DNA of 64,000 nt, taken from assembly GCA_009741485.1 (NCBI GenBank), contig CM019215.1, forward strand, positions 74,715,735 through 74,779,734, read 5' to 3'. Made by a program: the position numbers and the translations under genes. Each line of letters begins with the position of its first letter. The first letter of the stretch is position 1. Positions 38,528 through 51,238 of the stretch are shown piece by piece. The notes under the pieces are model-generated. The model worked only from the letters and a program-made list of their open reading frames with translations. It was not told where the DNA came from and did no database searches. The DNA comes from Malurus cyaneus samueli. Lineage: Eukaryota > Chordata > Aves > Passeriformes > Maluridae.

Positions 38528-38529
<2 letters not shown>
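35167..38529. other. Unique AT-rich DNA, no confirmed gene
   Basis: No gene or repeat is supported. A plus-strand open stretch at about 36240-36366 keeps four CpGs in 50 bases and is protein-like in one frame, but it has no start codon and no paired splice sites. Confidence 0.45.

Positions 38530-38563
<34 letters not shown>
38530..38563. repeat. Poly-T run, 34 T
   Basis: Thirty-four uninterrupted T. It could be the tail of a minus-strand retroposon, but the sequence on its right is not recognised, so it is recorded only as a homopolymer. Confidence 0.9.
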
Positions 38564-38566
<3 letters not shown>

Positions 38567-41500
38567 GCTGATGCGAATTTCGTGTTCCTTTATGAAGGCT
38601 CTCAAGAGGAGGTGTGATGTGTGTGCAGTGCTGTGTCCATAGAACGAGATCACAGAGATTTAAGGATCACTGTATTCAGGAGCAGACCTTCTGTGTGACT
38701 AGCCTTGAAGACAATATGCTGGCATGAAAGGGACAGGTGAAAAAAATCAAAAGTCCTAGGAAAAGGGAACCCACACAAATAATCTATAGGTTTATGCCAC
38801 AGGAAGAAGGGGCAAGAATGCCTGCGGGGAAGTTATAGTACTGACCCCAAATGCATAAATTCAAGCAAATCCAGCTTTGACTAGTCACCACAGTCTAAAG
38901 CTGTGGTGTGAGGTAGTTAAGTAAAATTACACTGGAACAAATCAGCTTTGGCTATTTAGCCCGCCTTTTAGGTTATTTCACTTTATCACCTTATGTGTGG
39001 TTACAGGAAATTATTATGATGGGAGCATTTGTTGATGCTTATAAAGTGAACATTAAGCAGGGATGAAATAAATGTTTTACAATTAAGATTCTAAAATGGT
39101 AATTTTAGAATTAAAATGTATTTCAGTCTATCCCAATACAATATGTTCATCTGCACAGTAAGCTACTTTGTCTGAAATATTTATCATTCTATACCCAGCT
39201 GTAATTATCTCTTGAGGACTAATTCTTGTGACCATGAAAATTCTAATGTGGATGTAAAATACAGCTAAGGCTTATGGTTGCCTAAATATTCTGGGGTAAT
39301 CTCCTGCTGAATGTGTGTGAGCACTCCAGTCAAACAGTTTATGCTGAAGGAACAGAAAAGTGCCTCATAGTGAATGAAGCAGTGTAGGTGTCAAATATTG
39401 AATGCTTCTGAAAACCTGCCTTGAAGAGGCCATTAACTGGAATTTATATGGGTAAATTGACTGCTGGGTAGCTCAGCTTGTGGAGGTGTGTGGGTATAGA
39501 AAATTCCACATCCAGACACCCAGACTGAGTTTTCTAGGGACAATTTAAATTTGGAGTCTTCACCACAGTAAAATAGAACAAGCAGTTATAAACTAATAAG
39601 CTTTGTTTGTAACTTGGCATAAACATACTATGAAAAAATGTTAGATTATGTAAAAAAAAGTTTTTTTTATGCAATAATTCGCTGGTTTCTGCAAAAAAAT
39701 TATAGGTAATACTTACACAGTAATTTAATACTTCTTAACATGGGTATTTTTTTCCCTCTATCTCAGAATATCTAGAGCCACAATGGCTCTTACTCAGTGA
39801 GTTTTTTGAGTCATTGTCATTAAACTGACACCAAAACATCATTTATTGATATGTCATTTAATTAAATGAGAGAAGATTAATTGAAATAGAGATTTCTTTG
39901 GCTGCTGAAAGATCAAAAGTCTATAATGAATGAAAATCAGAAGTACCAAATCCCTTAGTTTTAATACAAAATATGGATGTTTTTGGCACAGGTGAAGTTA
40001 AATTTAGTGTTATGGATATTAGATTAAAAAAAACTAATTTGAATTACGGAGTTTTGCCCTTCCCATATGAATGAGTAGTAATTATATGTTCATGTGTTAA
40101 CATGCAAGATCAAAAAGTTCTAGTAACACATCAAGTCAATCAAGCTACCTTCTAGGGAATTAAAATGGAAGGGATTCCTCTGGTATGTTAAAGAAACTGA
40201 ATTCCCCTGTAGTCTCCAACTCCAAGTGAAAGGAGATGCAGGTGAGGGCAATTGTGAAATATGAAATTTATAATCAAGGACTGGAGCAAAGTCACATGGC
40301 TTAGTAAAAAGGAAAAATCATGCTCTGAGTGGTCCATTTGTTAAATGGGAATGGTTTTAAATGACCCTAAATCCCTAGATGACATGCTTCTGGTGGTCAT
40401 ATTTGAAATGTCTGTTCCATGACTCCAATGGCTGGTGAGTCAATATGTTCCTGTACAGTCCAGTGATGGCAGGATTCATCCCTTTCTGCAGAATTTATTT
40501 TATTCTATTACACTTTTTAAACTTTTGCTGAAGCTAGTTGAAAATGCAGGGTTTTTTTGTGCTTTCTGAAACTACTGCTCATACTGTAGACAGCAGTTTT
40601 CCTTTCTCTCCCATAATCTGCTCTCAGAAATGTGCTACCAAAAAAAAAAATGAAAATCATTGACAAAACCTCAGCGTGTTTTTGAAACAGACTTCAGCAC
40701 AGATTTAGAGAAGTAAACCTTTTAGATTGTATGTTGTGACTAAATGATTAGAGTCCTCATTTTTCTCTCCCTTGGTTGCCCAGCAAATCTGACTACCTGA
40801 GCTTGTGGCTTTCTTCGGTGATGATGCTCAGCAGTGTGTCCATCATTTAATTATATAACATATTACTTTGGTGTCTGCCTATATTAATATATTTAAAGTG
40901 ATCAAGAAGAGACATTAGTTTTGTAATAATATTCAGATAGAAGGTCTTCAATAATTTTGATTTGTTTTGGGGTCTTTTGGTGTTTGCCCCTTCCTTTTTT
41001 TGTGGGTTGTTTTGTTTTGTTTTGTTTAAGAACATGCAGAAAGAACAGTTTTTTCTAATTTATCAACCAGGTAAAAATGGGAACTTTCCTCTAAATATTA
41101 GGTATAATAGTATTCTCCTGAAGTTTGTCAAGACTCAGTGGCAATAGAAATAGGTCACGCATAAAGGCTAGGAGCACAAGTTGATAATCTCAACACTTAC
41201 AATGCTGAATTTGTAAGACAATCACAGACTGATGTTTATAAAAGTATATATCAACTTCTATTCTATTTTTCTATTTTTTATTACAAAATTTGATCTTTTT
41301 AAGGGTTACTGACTGATAGAAAATGAAGATAGTGCACCACAATGCCGTCAAATCAGTTAAAACATGAATCCTTGAATTCAGATGGACTTTTTAAAGTTAT
41401 AACACGACATACAATCACTAAAATACTAGCAGCTGGACCGAACAGTTCCTCTGGAAACGTCTTTGCAGTATCAATTTTGAGACAGGTATGTGAAGTTGAT

Positions 41501-41715
41501 AACCAAAAGAAAAAAATTGTCCATTGTGGTAAAACATTGAAGGATTTCACTGGAACAAAGAAAGGTGTTTAGAAAAGAGACCAAAATCATGCTTGATACA
41601 TAAGGGAATATACATAGCAAAATTGCCAGACTGTGGTGACATTCCCCAGTAAATATCCCGGCATCTCTGTAAAATGCTAATATAAGCATTTAAAGCACAA
41701 GACACCATAAAAATG
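38564..41715. other. Unique DNA, no confirmed gene
   Basis: AT-rich sequence. A (TTTTG)n-like stretch lies at 40958-41028. A plus-strand open segment at 41342-41488 ends at a strong donor (CAG|GTATGTG) but lacks a good acceptor. It is treated as a finding. Confidence 0.45.
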
Positions 41716-41865
41716 TCACAGAATCACAGAATGGGTCAGATTGGTCACAGCTGGTCATCTGGTCCAACCTCCCTGCTCACGCAGGATCATCCTAGAGCAC
41801 ATGGAATAGGATTGTTCTTGAATATCTCCAGGAGCCTCTATGGGACATGTGCTCCAGTGCTTTCA
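41716..41865 (-). mobile_element. CR1 LINE 3' tail (antisense, short)
   Basis: It opens with tcacagaatcacagaatggg, the reverse complement of the CR1 3' end, and continues with ggtcatctggtccaacctcc and ttgaatatctccagga. It is strongly 5'-truncated. The attctgtg-type repeats link it to the same subfamily group as the sense copy at 22330. Confidence 0.92.
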
Positions 41866-43798
41866 GCAGGAATGAAATTAAAAGAAGGTAAGAACAACAA
41901 AAAGAGTTTTTTCTTTTTCCATCTGGGTGCATTTTTCCTGCATATATTCCACTTTTTGTTACTGGTCCAGAAGTGTTTTTCAAAGTACCTTTTACCCTGT
42001 TTTTGTCCTGATTATCCAAGTTATATCAGTTTTGTGTCCAAGGTAAGCTTTTGAACCTATGTTAATATATTCCATATCAGGATCTACCATCCTTTCTATT
42101 AGGCATTGTGTTTGCTCCCTTTGGATACTTGTAAAGTGCTGTTCGTAAAGCACTACTCTCTCTGTACATCCTGTTGAAATCTGCAGAAACACCAGTTTTC
42201 TATTACACTTGAAATTCAAACTGTGCTTTAATGTGTATCACACAGCTTTATGAGTCTGACTGTAGACAAACATGTTTTAACCATAAATAATTTGGCTGAA
42301 GAAGTGACTGATTTTATAGCATTTTTCCCTCATCCCCTGACTGGATCATTTGAGGTTGGAACAGCTACACCAGAAGCACAATGATGTCTCTTTAAATGTT
42401 TCCATTTAATCACATAAATAAGCTCAAATGGCGAAAAACTGGCAGATGACGGGCAAAATTGGTCTGTATTAGACAAAGAGTTGCATACAATTCAGTAGGA
42501 GCAATTGTTTGATTGATCACAATTTGTGGGTAAGTGATGGAGATTTAACATTTCATGATTTTACATAGAATCTAAACTGGATAACTTCTTGCTTAAATTG
42601 ACTTCAGGTCCTCACTATTGATCACTTGCTGCATTTTCATGATTACACTATTTGTAATACTTTGGAGAAGACTGACAGAGATCTTGTTCCAACTCCAGCA
42701 GCGATAGCTCAAACCAGATTTAGTCCTTCCCTTGCCTTTGTGTTTCTTTTCTGACTTAGCCAGAAGATGAATTTAGATTCCTCTTGGGCACTTAAACTTC
42801 CAAATCAGAGTGTTTCTGTTATACAAACAGTGCAGAGGAATGTTGGCTGAGGGATTTGCACATACTACTTTCATTATCTACATTATTAAGTGATATGCCT
42901 GCCTTGCAGTATATCCCACCCATATAGTAACATGTTGAATACACATGCATTAAGTATATTACCACCATAATAAACACTACATTTTTACTATACATTATTA
43001 TCAACATTAATATTGTTATTATCAGTATAAAAAAAGATTTTTGCTATCTCTTTATGAAGTAAATAATTTTTAAGCGTGTAAAGGTTGAACATATCTGTGT
43101 TCTTATAGCCTTCAAAACCTGTAACATGAATGTTCTATGTTACAGAAAATTAAACTGATAAATAGGTAAACAGTTATTACGTTTTTTTATCAAATAGAAG
43201 TGGAACTTGATAGGATAAATAAATTGTTTGGATAATTGCATTAACTGAGCGAGGAATCACAGACTTAACTGGTTTTGAAGGTTCACGAAGTGGCAATTAA
43301 GGTGGTGTACTTTGTTTGTGTGAACACAGAATAACACAGGAATTTCCTAAAACAACTGATTTTTAAAGACATGTCTCAAGATATTTAACTAAGACACCAA
43401 GTTGGAGATCAATCACTTCTGCCTTGTTAAATACTTTAATATGAGAGCTTCATCTTAAGCACAAAAGTAATCGTATGTATTACTGGTCATTTGCAGTTCA
43501 CTGGAAAGCTCACGGTTTATCCTATGTATCATGGTCCACTGAATCACAACCTCAGTGTGATTTCTTTCTCCAGAATGAAACACTGGAGAAATAAAATTAA
43601 ATCCCTAAGGGAATACTGACAATGGTCAATCCAGATGAGAAAAGAGATGCACTTTTGATCAACATCGTAGTCTGAACAGCAGTTTTATCAAGACACAAAT
43701 GTCTTCAAAATTTAATTACTTTTGGCAATTGTAATACTTAATTACATAGAAATACGTTCTAATAATGGATATTTGGCTAGATCTGTAAATCTCTCTGG

Positions 43799-43885
43799 TT
43801 TTTTTTGCCTTTTTTTTGTTGTTGTTTTGTTTGTTTGCTTTTTTTTTTTTTTTTTTTTTTCTGTTTGTTTCGGGTGTTTTTTTGG
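43799..43885. repeat. T-rich low-complexity tract with G interruptions
   Basis: Runs of T with regular G and occasional C, including 22 T in a row near 43839. It is simple sequence, and the 72-codon frame over it is an artefact. Confidence 0.85.
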
Positions 43886-45327
43886 ACAAGTTAATTTGAT
43901 AGGGTTGTATTTTTTTGGTGCAGATTTTCTTTCTGTCTAAGAATATGTTTGGACTAAACCCATGAGTATTGTAAAGAATTAAATGTGTGGCTGGTCACCA
44001 GGTGAATAAAACTTGAACATGCTTAAGGTGTGAAGGAGGCGGAGTATGGAAGTGTGTGGTAGAGAGGAAAAGAATAAAAGCTTCCCTGTACACAGGACTG
44101 CCAGAACAAAATGTAGGGAACTGAAATGTCACTAAAGGAAACATAAAGACAAATATTTTGATCATAAAGATGGCAAGGCACTAGAGGGATGTGGAGTCTT
44201 CCAACTTTTTATGAGATGTGATGTTAAATGTGCGCTTTTAACATTGATATTAAGCAAACAACCAACATTTATTAATGCAGCATTGAGATCAAAGTAGTAC
44301 ATTTAGTTAAAGATATGCTAGTACATATAAGCTGCAATGGGATCTTTATCCCCATGTGCTATATAACAAGCAAAACCTTATCCAGATCTCTCAAACTTGC
44401 ATTTGCATAATGTTATACATGTGTACATTTCCAAAAAACTAGGGGAAATTATCCAAACTGCAAGTTAAACAGGTGTACAACTGAGCCATAAATATCTGGC
44501 ACAGAGACACATAATGCAACATTACATATTAAGGCTGTGGCAGAGCTAGAACTGAATTAAGATCTTTTAAAACATTGTTGAGTTACTCGAGCACAAATTT
44601 ATCTTTGCTACTGTAGTATTATCTCATAAGTAGGAGGCTCGTCTTTCTGTGCATGGTGTAGTTAATTTCTATTGTCCAAATCAATATCATAATGAGATAG
44701 AAGCAGCAATCTAAATGCTTTGACAAATGAAAATTTAAGCTAAGGCACCACAGTTGAAAAATGAGGCTTCAGAGGAAACAGTCTCTCTGCAAGCTCAGTA
44801 TGCAAAGGAAGGGGAAAAAAATAAAGAACTCAGCTTTATAATATTTTTTCTTTCAAATTGTGTATTTTTCTAAATAAAAAGCAAAATTTTAACTGCACTG
44901 AACATATCCAGCTGGTGTGCCTACAACTGCAATGTGTACCAGCTTTACTCAAAATGTGTGAGTGGGACATGAGTCCTGTATGTTTTGCACCCAGCACCTC
45001 AAAGAAGGTGTGAGCTGCCCTTCACCTCTGACAAATCCAGATCCAATTAGATGTGTCTTATCATTAATTTGGTGCTTGCACAAGGACTTTATTTAAGCTC
45101 GATTCTGCTGATATTTTGTGGAGACTTGTTTATGAAAATTCTAAAAACATAAAACAGTAAGGCATTGCTGGAGTAGGGGAATGTGCTTTTCCCAGGATTA
45201 TGGAAGCAAACATCTGGGCTAGGAAGTGAGTTATGAAAGTGTTGGAAGTGACTGAGCCATGTTAATGAAAAAGAGTTTATCTGTAAATTTGGAATAAGAA
45301 GAAATTATTGCTTAACTTATTTTTGCT

Positions 45328-45360
45328 ACTATTGTGCAGTGTTATTCACTGCACAATAGT
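45328..45360. repeat. Perfect inverted repeat, 14-bp arms, 5-nt loop
   Basis: The arm actattgtgcagtg (45328-45341) is followed by ttatt and then its exact reverse complement (45347-45360). It can form a hairpin in RNA of either strand or a small cruciform in DNA. No flanking terminator or transposon end is recognised. Confidence 0.92.
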
Positions 45361-46863
45361 TTTGATTGTAGTGAAAACATGAGACTGACATGCTCATATG
45401 AATAAAAATAATTTTTTCTTTTATTTTGCCTTAATTATTTTGTCAAAATTATAGAGAAGGAACTGTGGCCAGTCTAGTAACTATCCGAACATTATACTGT
45501 TAATTATAGAAACAAAGTGTATCTTCAGGATGCGTAATTAAAGCAGCTGACTAATTAGTAGTCTTGAGCACCCACAGAAAAGTGGAGATCTGAAGGAGAT
45601 GGTATTTCAAACAAGTAACAGATTAGGAAAGCAGAGACACTGATTTTGGGGATCTAAGACAATAGACACAAGCTCAGTGTCAGAGAGGGCAGCTTGGAGA
45701 CTCAGCAGGAAACAGCAACATGCCTGTAGTCATAAAAAAGACAGGGATCTGACAGGGTGAACAAGGACAAGAGCAAAGAGAATCTTTTTCTTCCTATCCT
45801 TATGGCGGGATCGATAACAGATCTGGAAAATAAAGTGTTAAACCTGGCAGCTTTAAAAAAAAACAGATGAAAACAGGCTCTGCTGTGAGGGGCACAATAT
45901 TGAAGAAAAAAACAGATCTCTTCCTCCAAGCTGAGATCAGAGAGACTGAAGCTCAAAGGAGCTGAGAAAAAAGAAGGTAAAGAAGCCTTAGCACCAGCAC
46001 TGGGATAGCTGGTGGTGTACAAACAGGTGTGGTTTTTAAAAAGCCTAATGCCTATTTCTTAAATCAAAGTGAGAAAGGGTTAAATAGAGGTTGCCCTCCT
46101 GTTGAAGGAGACCTTTGCTGGCAATGGTACTCTGTGGGGTAATCCTGTTTGCTCCTCTTTTCCCTTTTAAATGCAGTGAGTGAGCTCTGAGACGCCAGGA
46201 AACACAGAAAGGTTTTAGTAGCAATGATGTATTCATCCATGGCACAAAAATGTGTGTGCATTGGTGTTGGGTGAGGGGAGGCACCCTAATGTAGGGAAGC
46301 AGCTTCTGCCTTGAATGCAAAGGTCACTGAGAGAGACAACAGGATAGCAGATTCTGATACAAGTTTTCTGTGAGTAGATGATCACATATTGGCTTGAAAA
46401 AGAAAATGAAAAACACCAGAATCCAAATGAGAAACATATTCTTTGTTGATTGTCCGAGACTTATTGTTATGTATGGTATATGTAAATCCTGCATTGGCAT
46501 GAGAGAAAACTGGTTGCATTGGTCACATACCTAGCTATTTACCTGCAGTTCATCTGAAATTACTATCAATAGATTCTTTTTAATGAGAGTAATTTGTATT
46601 TTGTTAATAGAATATATAAGTATCATCTAATGACTGATCAAAAAATTACTTTGCAAAAGGTATTGATCCTGCTTCAAAATCCTGGCTAGCATAAGAACAT
46701 AAAAACTTTGCCTGACTTCAGGATGTACCTCAGATCTCTATCATATTTTCAATTCATTTTAGGGGAAGAGGGTAATGTAAATTCATGTTGAAAATATAAA
46801 TACACTGCTGAATATAACATACAGAAATCTATGATCCAGCATCTTTTGAAGTACCTTGGGAAA

Positions 46864-46950
46864 CAGAATCACAGAATCATAAAATGATTTCAGACCTTAA
46901 ATCTGATTCCAATCCCCCCACCATGGCCAGGGACACCTTGTAACTCAGTG
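46864..46950 (-). mobile_element. CR1 LINE 3' tail (antisense, very short)
   Basis: It starts cagaatcacagaatcataaa and includes ccatggccagggacacctt, standard reverse-complement CR1 3' sequence. About 90 bases remain, more diverged than the copy at 41716. Confidence 0.85.
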
Positions 46951-48383
46951 GTCTGAAGCTGAAAGCTTGTTGTGTTAGCACACTTGAGATCCTTTTGCCT
47001 TGCCATAATAAATCTCTGCTATCTGGCCCTGAAGAATCATTTGCTCTGGACACTTTTTAGAGAGACTTTTCAGTTGAAAACACTCAATGAACATTTAGTC
47101 ACAGGCTAGTCTTGCATCTTTTTATATGCTAAAGATAGGAAGTATTAAATCATGCAAATAAAATGCTATATTTTGCACTGTCATTCCTGTACTGAGAATA
47201 ATTATTTGTATTTAACATATTATTTTCCCTAAAGCATTGTATCTTCGAAAACATGTGATATTTATTTCACTAGTGAATCACCAATCATCTTAAAAATAAA
47301 AATACTAATAGTAGTTTTCATTTTTCTTATTTGTGTCTGACTTTTAAACTAAACATTTTCATACCTATTATAACCATATCTTTTGATGTAAGGACTTTTG
47401 CATCTCCTGAAATAATGTTTTGTAAAGTTGTTGAAAACATGGCAACCACATCATCCTCTGCATCTTCTTTTAAGCTTTTTACTTCTCTTGTACTGTGACA
47501 TTTTCTGTGAATTTCCAAGTGTTATTGTATATGCTTTCACGTACCATTTCTGTTTTCTCTCCCAGTAATATCTCTTAGTATTCAAAACATAATGATGAAT
47601 ATAGAAACAATTCTGTAGCAATGTTTCTGGATTCTATTCCTTTTTCAGCCTCATAGTTGAGTGACACCAGAATGAAATTTTGTGTTTGATGCTAATGATC
47701 TTATTTATCTTATGGCCAGACTCAAATTATTCTTTTAACTTCTTAAGAGATCTAAAAATTTGAATTTTGCAGATGGATCAAAATTGATAAGTACAGTATA
47801 ATTCAGTGGTTCACTAAAATATTCTGCTAGGCAATTCCTCAATATTCCCTCAAACTGATTTTTCTTTTTAAATAACGAAAAATACTTTGGACTTTGTGGT
47901 GTGGTAGCAATTAATACTAATACAATTTGGCCTGAATTACTGTCTGAGATATTCAAAGATAAGTGATCTGGGGTAGCATTTATTAATCAATAAATATACC
48001 CCTTAGAAGAACTAAACCAATCAAAATATAGACAGGTGGTAATAGCAGGATGTTTCTGTACCAGGCTTCCACTTCACACCCAGAGTAATCATCCTCTGTT
48101 ATGCAAGGAAACATGATTTGATATTCCTTACACTGTATACTGTGTCATGAGCTACAATAAATAATATAAATTTACAGAGGTAAAAAATAAGCTTTAAGGT
48201 ATTTTCAAAAGCAATTCCCAATCAGTCTCTTGATGCAATACTTGTATAGTGTGCTAAATATTCAGGAATGAACATTTGAATATTTTTTATAATTCAAGAG
48301 AAAAATTTCTACCATGATGGTCTGTGTTAGATACAGGCATGGCGGCTTTGTAGATTTAAAAATAGGTTAGATGCATGTTGCTT

Positions 48384-48427
48384 AAAAAAAACAAAAAAAA
48401 CCACCCCCCCCTAAAAAAAAACCAAAC
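48384..48427. repeat. A/C homopolymer patch
   Basis: Successive runs of A8, A8, C8 and A8 broken by single bases. It is unusual simple sequence and a likely site of sequencing error. Confidence 0.85.
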
Positions 48428-50762
48428 CTGAATAATATGCACAATTCCAGAGTTTATGACTATAAGTAATTCAGATAAATCACTATAACTACCAGCAAGG
48501 AGTATTTTTCTGGTCTCAGTATTTACTAATTTAATGCAAATCTCATATAGAAGGATGGCACAAAAGCTGCTTAATTTTTAGAGAGCTGTTACTGTCCATT
48601 TTAAGGCAAAAATAGCCTTGAATTCCAGCTGCTTGCAAACATAAATGTAATTCATGTTTATAAAATATCGCAACTGCTTTGTTTACTCCAGTTTCTACTC
48701 AATAATTCCCTGTTTGCTTTTCCTTTTATTCAAGGTAAGATGTGAAAAAGAGTGACACTTTTTGTCAGCCCAGACTGCTTCACCCTCCAGCCTGTTCTCT
48801 TAGCATGCTTTATGCACTTGCAGCCTAGATAAGAGGATATTTTTAATTCTTTTGGTTTATTGTCTCTCTCCCCTTGCTATGCAAACAGAAAACACCAGCA
48901 TTTGCTGCGCTTGCAAGGCTGGAAAATTTAGAAAAGACACTCTAAGGGAACTGAAGGTAGGGAAAAAGGCTCAGAATCACACAGACTTAAATTAATCATG
49001 ACCAAAAATAACAAATATTGTAAAAAGATTATAAATTTGTATTTGTAAAAAGATTATAAATTGCAGAGTGTTACTAGACTTGAAAATGAATACGCTTTTG
49101 AAAGCTGAAGTACATAAAAAATCCATTAACTGAGAAATGGGAGAGGCAATAGACTTACTTGATTTCTCTATTGACACTTTATAATTTGTGAGGAGAGTAC
49201 ACAAACTCTGCAGTGAGCAATAGAGTCAGAGGTTTTATAATCTAATTCAACTTGCAGTCTGCTTGAAACTTCTTTTTAAAAACTAAACTATGTCCTTATC
49301 ACTATTATTATAGTTCTATGAAAACTTTTGGCAGCTGGGGTGAAGTACAAGACCTTCCACTGTGACTGTTCTTCCACTACTGCTTTGTTCCCAAAACTGG
49401 GTAATGATGCCTCTGCAGACTTTCTAGCAAATTATTCCATAAGAATTCTGTATTTCTGTTTCCCCTGGAAATCCTTTGTGTGCGCTGAGATGCCACTACA
49501 CTGTGTGCTATGTGAACACAAGAACAAAGCTGCAGATTCACCTCAAATGATTTGTAAAGTAAAAGAAACAAGAACTGATAGAGAAGAAAACACCAAAGTT
49601 AGGGGTGGGATAAGGCAGACTGGGGTGCCCCAAACATTGCATAACTTACCTTGTTATTACCTTTCTTTATTTTTTTCCCAGTTTTCTAGATAGAAGAGTG
49701 GGTGGATTTTTGCAGGGAAATACTAAGTTACCTCTGCAGGTATTAATGGATAACCATTTCAGGTTTGAGGGGCATTACATTGTTAATTTGGATTTATCTG
49801 GCAATGACAGATGGACTCTTGGGAAAACAGGGAGCAGAACATAACTGCCCACATGCTCTAAGAGGACATGGACCAGGAAACATCTTGTAAAGGGTTCGAA
49901 TCACCTGACCAGAGGAATGGGCATCCCTATTTATCTACCCTGCCTTATTTCTGAAAAGTATAAAAAGAGTCGCTGTTGTAAGGGACAGGGAAGGATCATT
50001 TATGCTGTTCCTTAGGTGACAGGGATATATGGCATCTTCAGAACCTGGCCTGACAGAAGTCATCCTCTGGAGAGGCTGGAATCCAGTGTCTGGCAGCGAA
50101 TTAGATGAATTGTGTAGTACACTTCCAAAGGAAGTGTTGAGATCAAGGGTTTGTGCAAATGTTGAAAATCTGCTCCTAAATGATTGTGTTTCTTAGCAAT
50201 TGCTTGCCCAGATATAGGAAAGAAACTCTGAAAAGTTAAAAAAAAAAAAGACTCCTACATACAAGAACAGAGAAGACTGGTCCTTGGTATTTATAAGAAA
50301 ATGTTGAATAACTGGCTTCACAGATGTTCCTTTTCTGAGATTGGTGGGTGAGTAGAGCTGGATTTCTTCTACTTATCTACCAAAGTGTCTGTCAAAGACC
50401 AAGAGAGATCTTGAGATGCAGAAGTGCAAGAATGGTCAAGACTCACTCACAGTCCTCAGACCACAAAGACCTGAAGATAGGAAAGGAGATAGCTACGTCC
50501 ATTTTCCAAGAAGATAAACCAGTGTGCTGAGCATTTCCATGTTAATTTCAAACCTGAAATAAACTTGGTTTGAAAAAGCTTTCAATCCGAGCTTGAAAAG
50601 TGCCTTATAACACCTCCTAGTGTGAAAATTCTCCCTAAAACACTTCTGTTTTGTTTGCTTCCTTTGATACCTAAGGATTAAGCCTGAAGGCAGCTTACTT
50701 TGAAAGAAAGAGGGGGATAAACCAACATATTAGAGCTACAACATCTACTTTTGGAGCATATT

Positions 50763-50788
50763 CAGTTTGGACATCTGTGTCCAAACTG
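50763..50788. repeat. Perfect inverted repeat, 11-bp arms, 4-nt loop
   Basis: The arm cagtttggaca, loop tctg, then the exact reverse complement tgtccaaactg. It can fold as a small stable hairpin. There is no sign that it is a terminator or a transposon end. Confidence 0.9.
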
Positions 50789-51238
50789 GCCATCTTTTTT
50801 CTCGTGTCTTTTGATCTTCAGTATTTTTTTTCAGACTGCAGATTCACCTAAAAAAATGTGCTGAATATTTTTCTGAATCTTCACATGGACATGTTTTACG
50901 AGAAAGGATCATTTTAATTTAGATGACCTTGACTGAGGCTGTCACAACTGTGATTCCTGTGCAAAAGAGCAGAAGCAGTGAGATATCCCTTAATATCACA
51001 CTTTTTCTCCAGTCCAAGGAAGTTCTTGGTGACAAAGCAGAAAGAAGGAATATAGGGAGGTTCCTTTTGGTTGCTTCTCCTTGACAACCACATTATCCAT
51101 TTTTTGTATGCCTCTGAGCACAATACACACATATGCATATGAATATCAGCACAGTGCTATGTAACACCAATTACCGCTATCTCCTTTAAACTCTTGGATC
51201 ATGCTGTCTCACTGTCCACATATGCTCCTGGGATTAAC

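Larger units (their letters stand above)
41866..46863. other. Unique DNA, no confirmed gene
   Basis: No gene is supported. It contains a splice-site-bounded open segment (41971-42042, plus), a long T/G-rich tract and a perfect hairpin, each listed separately. The 91- to 106-codon minus-strand frames between 45.7 and 46.3 kb have no recognisable domain. Confidence 0.45.
46951..51238. other. Unique DNA, no confirmed gene
   Basis: No gene is supported. A two-copy 20-base direct repeat with a 25-base period lies at 49018-49062. The part at 48580-48960 has the look of a conserved noncoding element. The part at 49750-50200 holds a TATAAAAA box and may be a decayed LTR of an unrecognised family. 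The 121-codon frame at 49328 does not begin with ATG and is not recognised. Confidence 0.45.

Noticed and set aside
38530..38563. Poly-T as the tail of a minus-strand retroposon
   Set aside because: The sequence to its right matches no known SINE or gene that I recognise.
49328..49693. 121-codon plus-strand frame
   Set aside because: It does not start with ATG, has no recognisable motif, and lacks paired splice sites.
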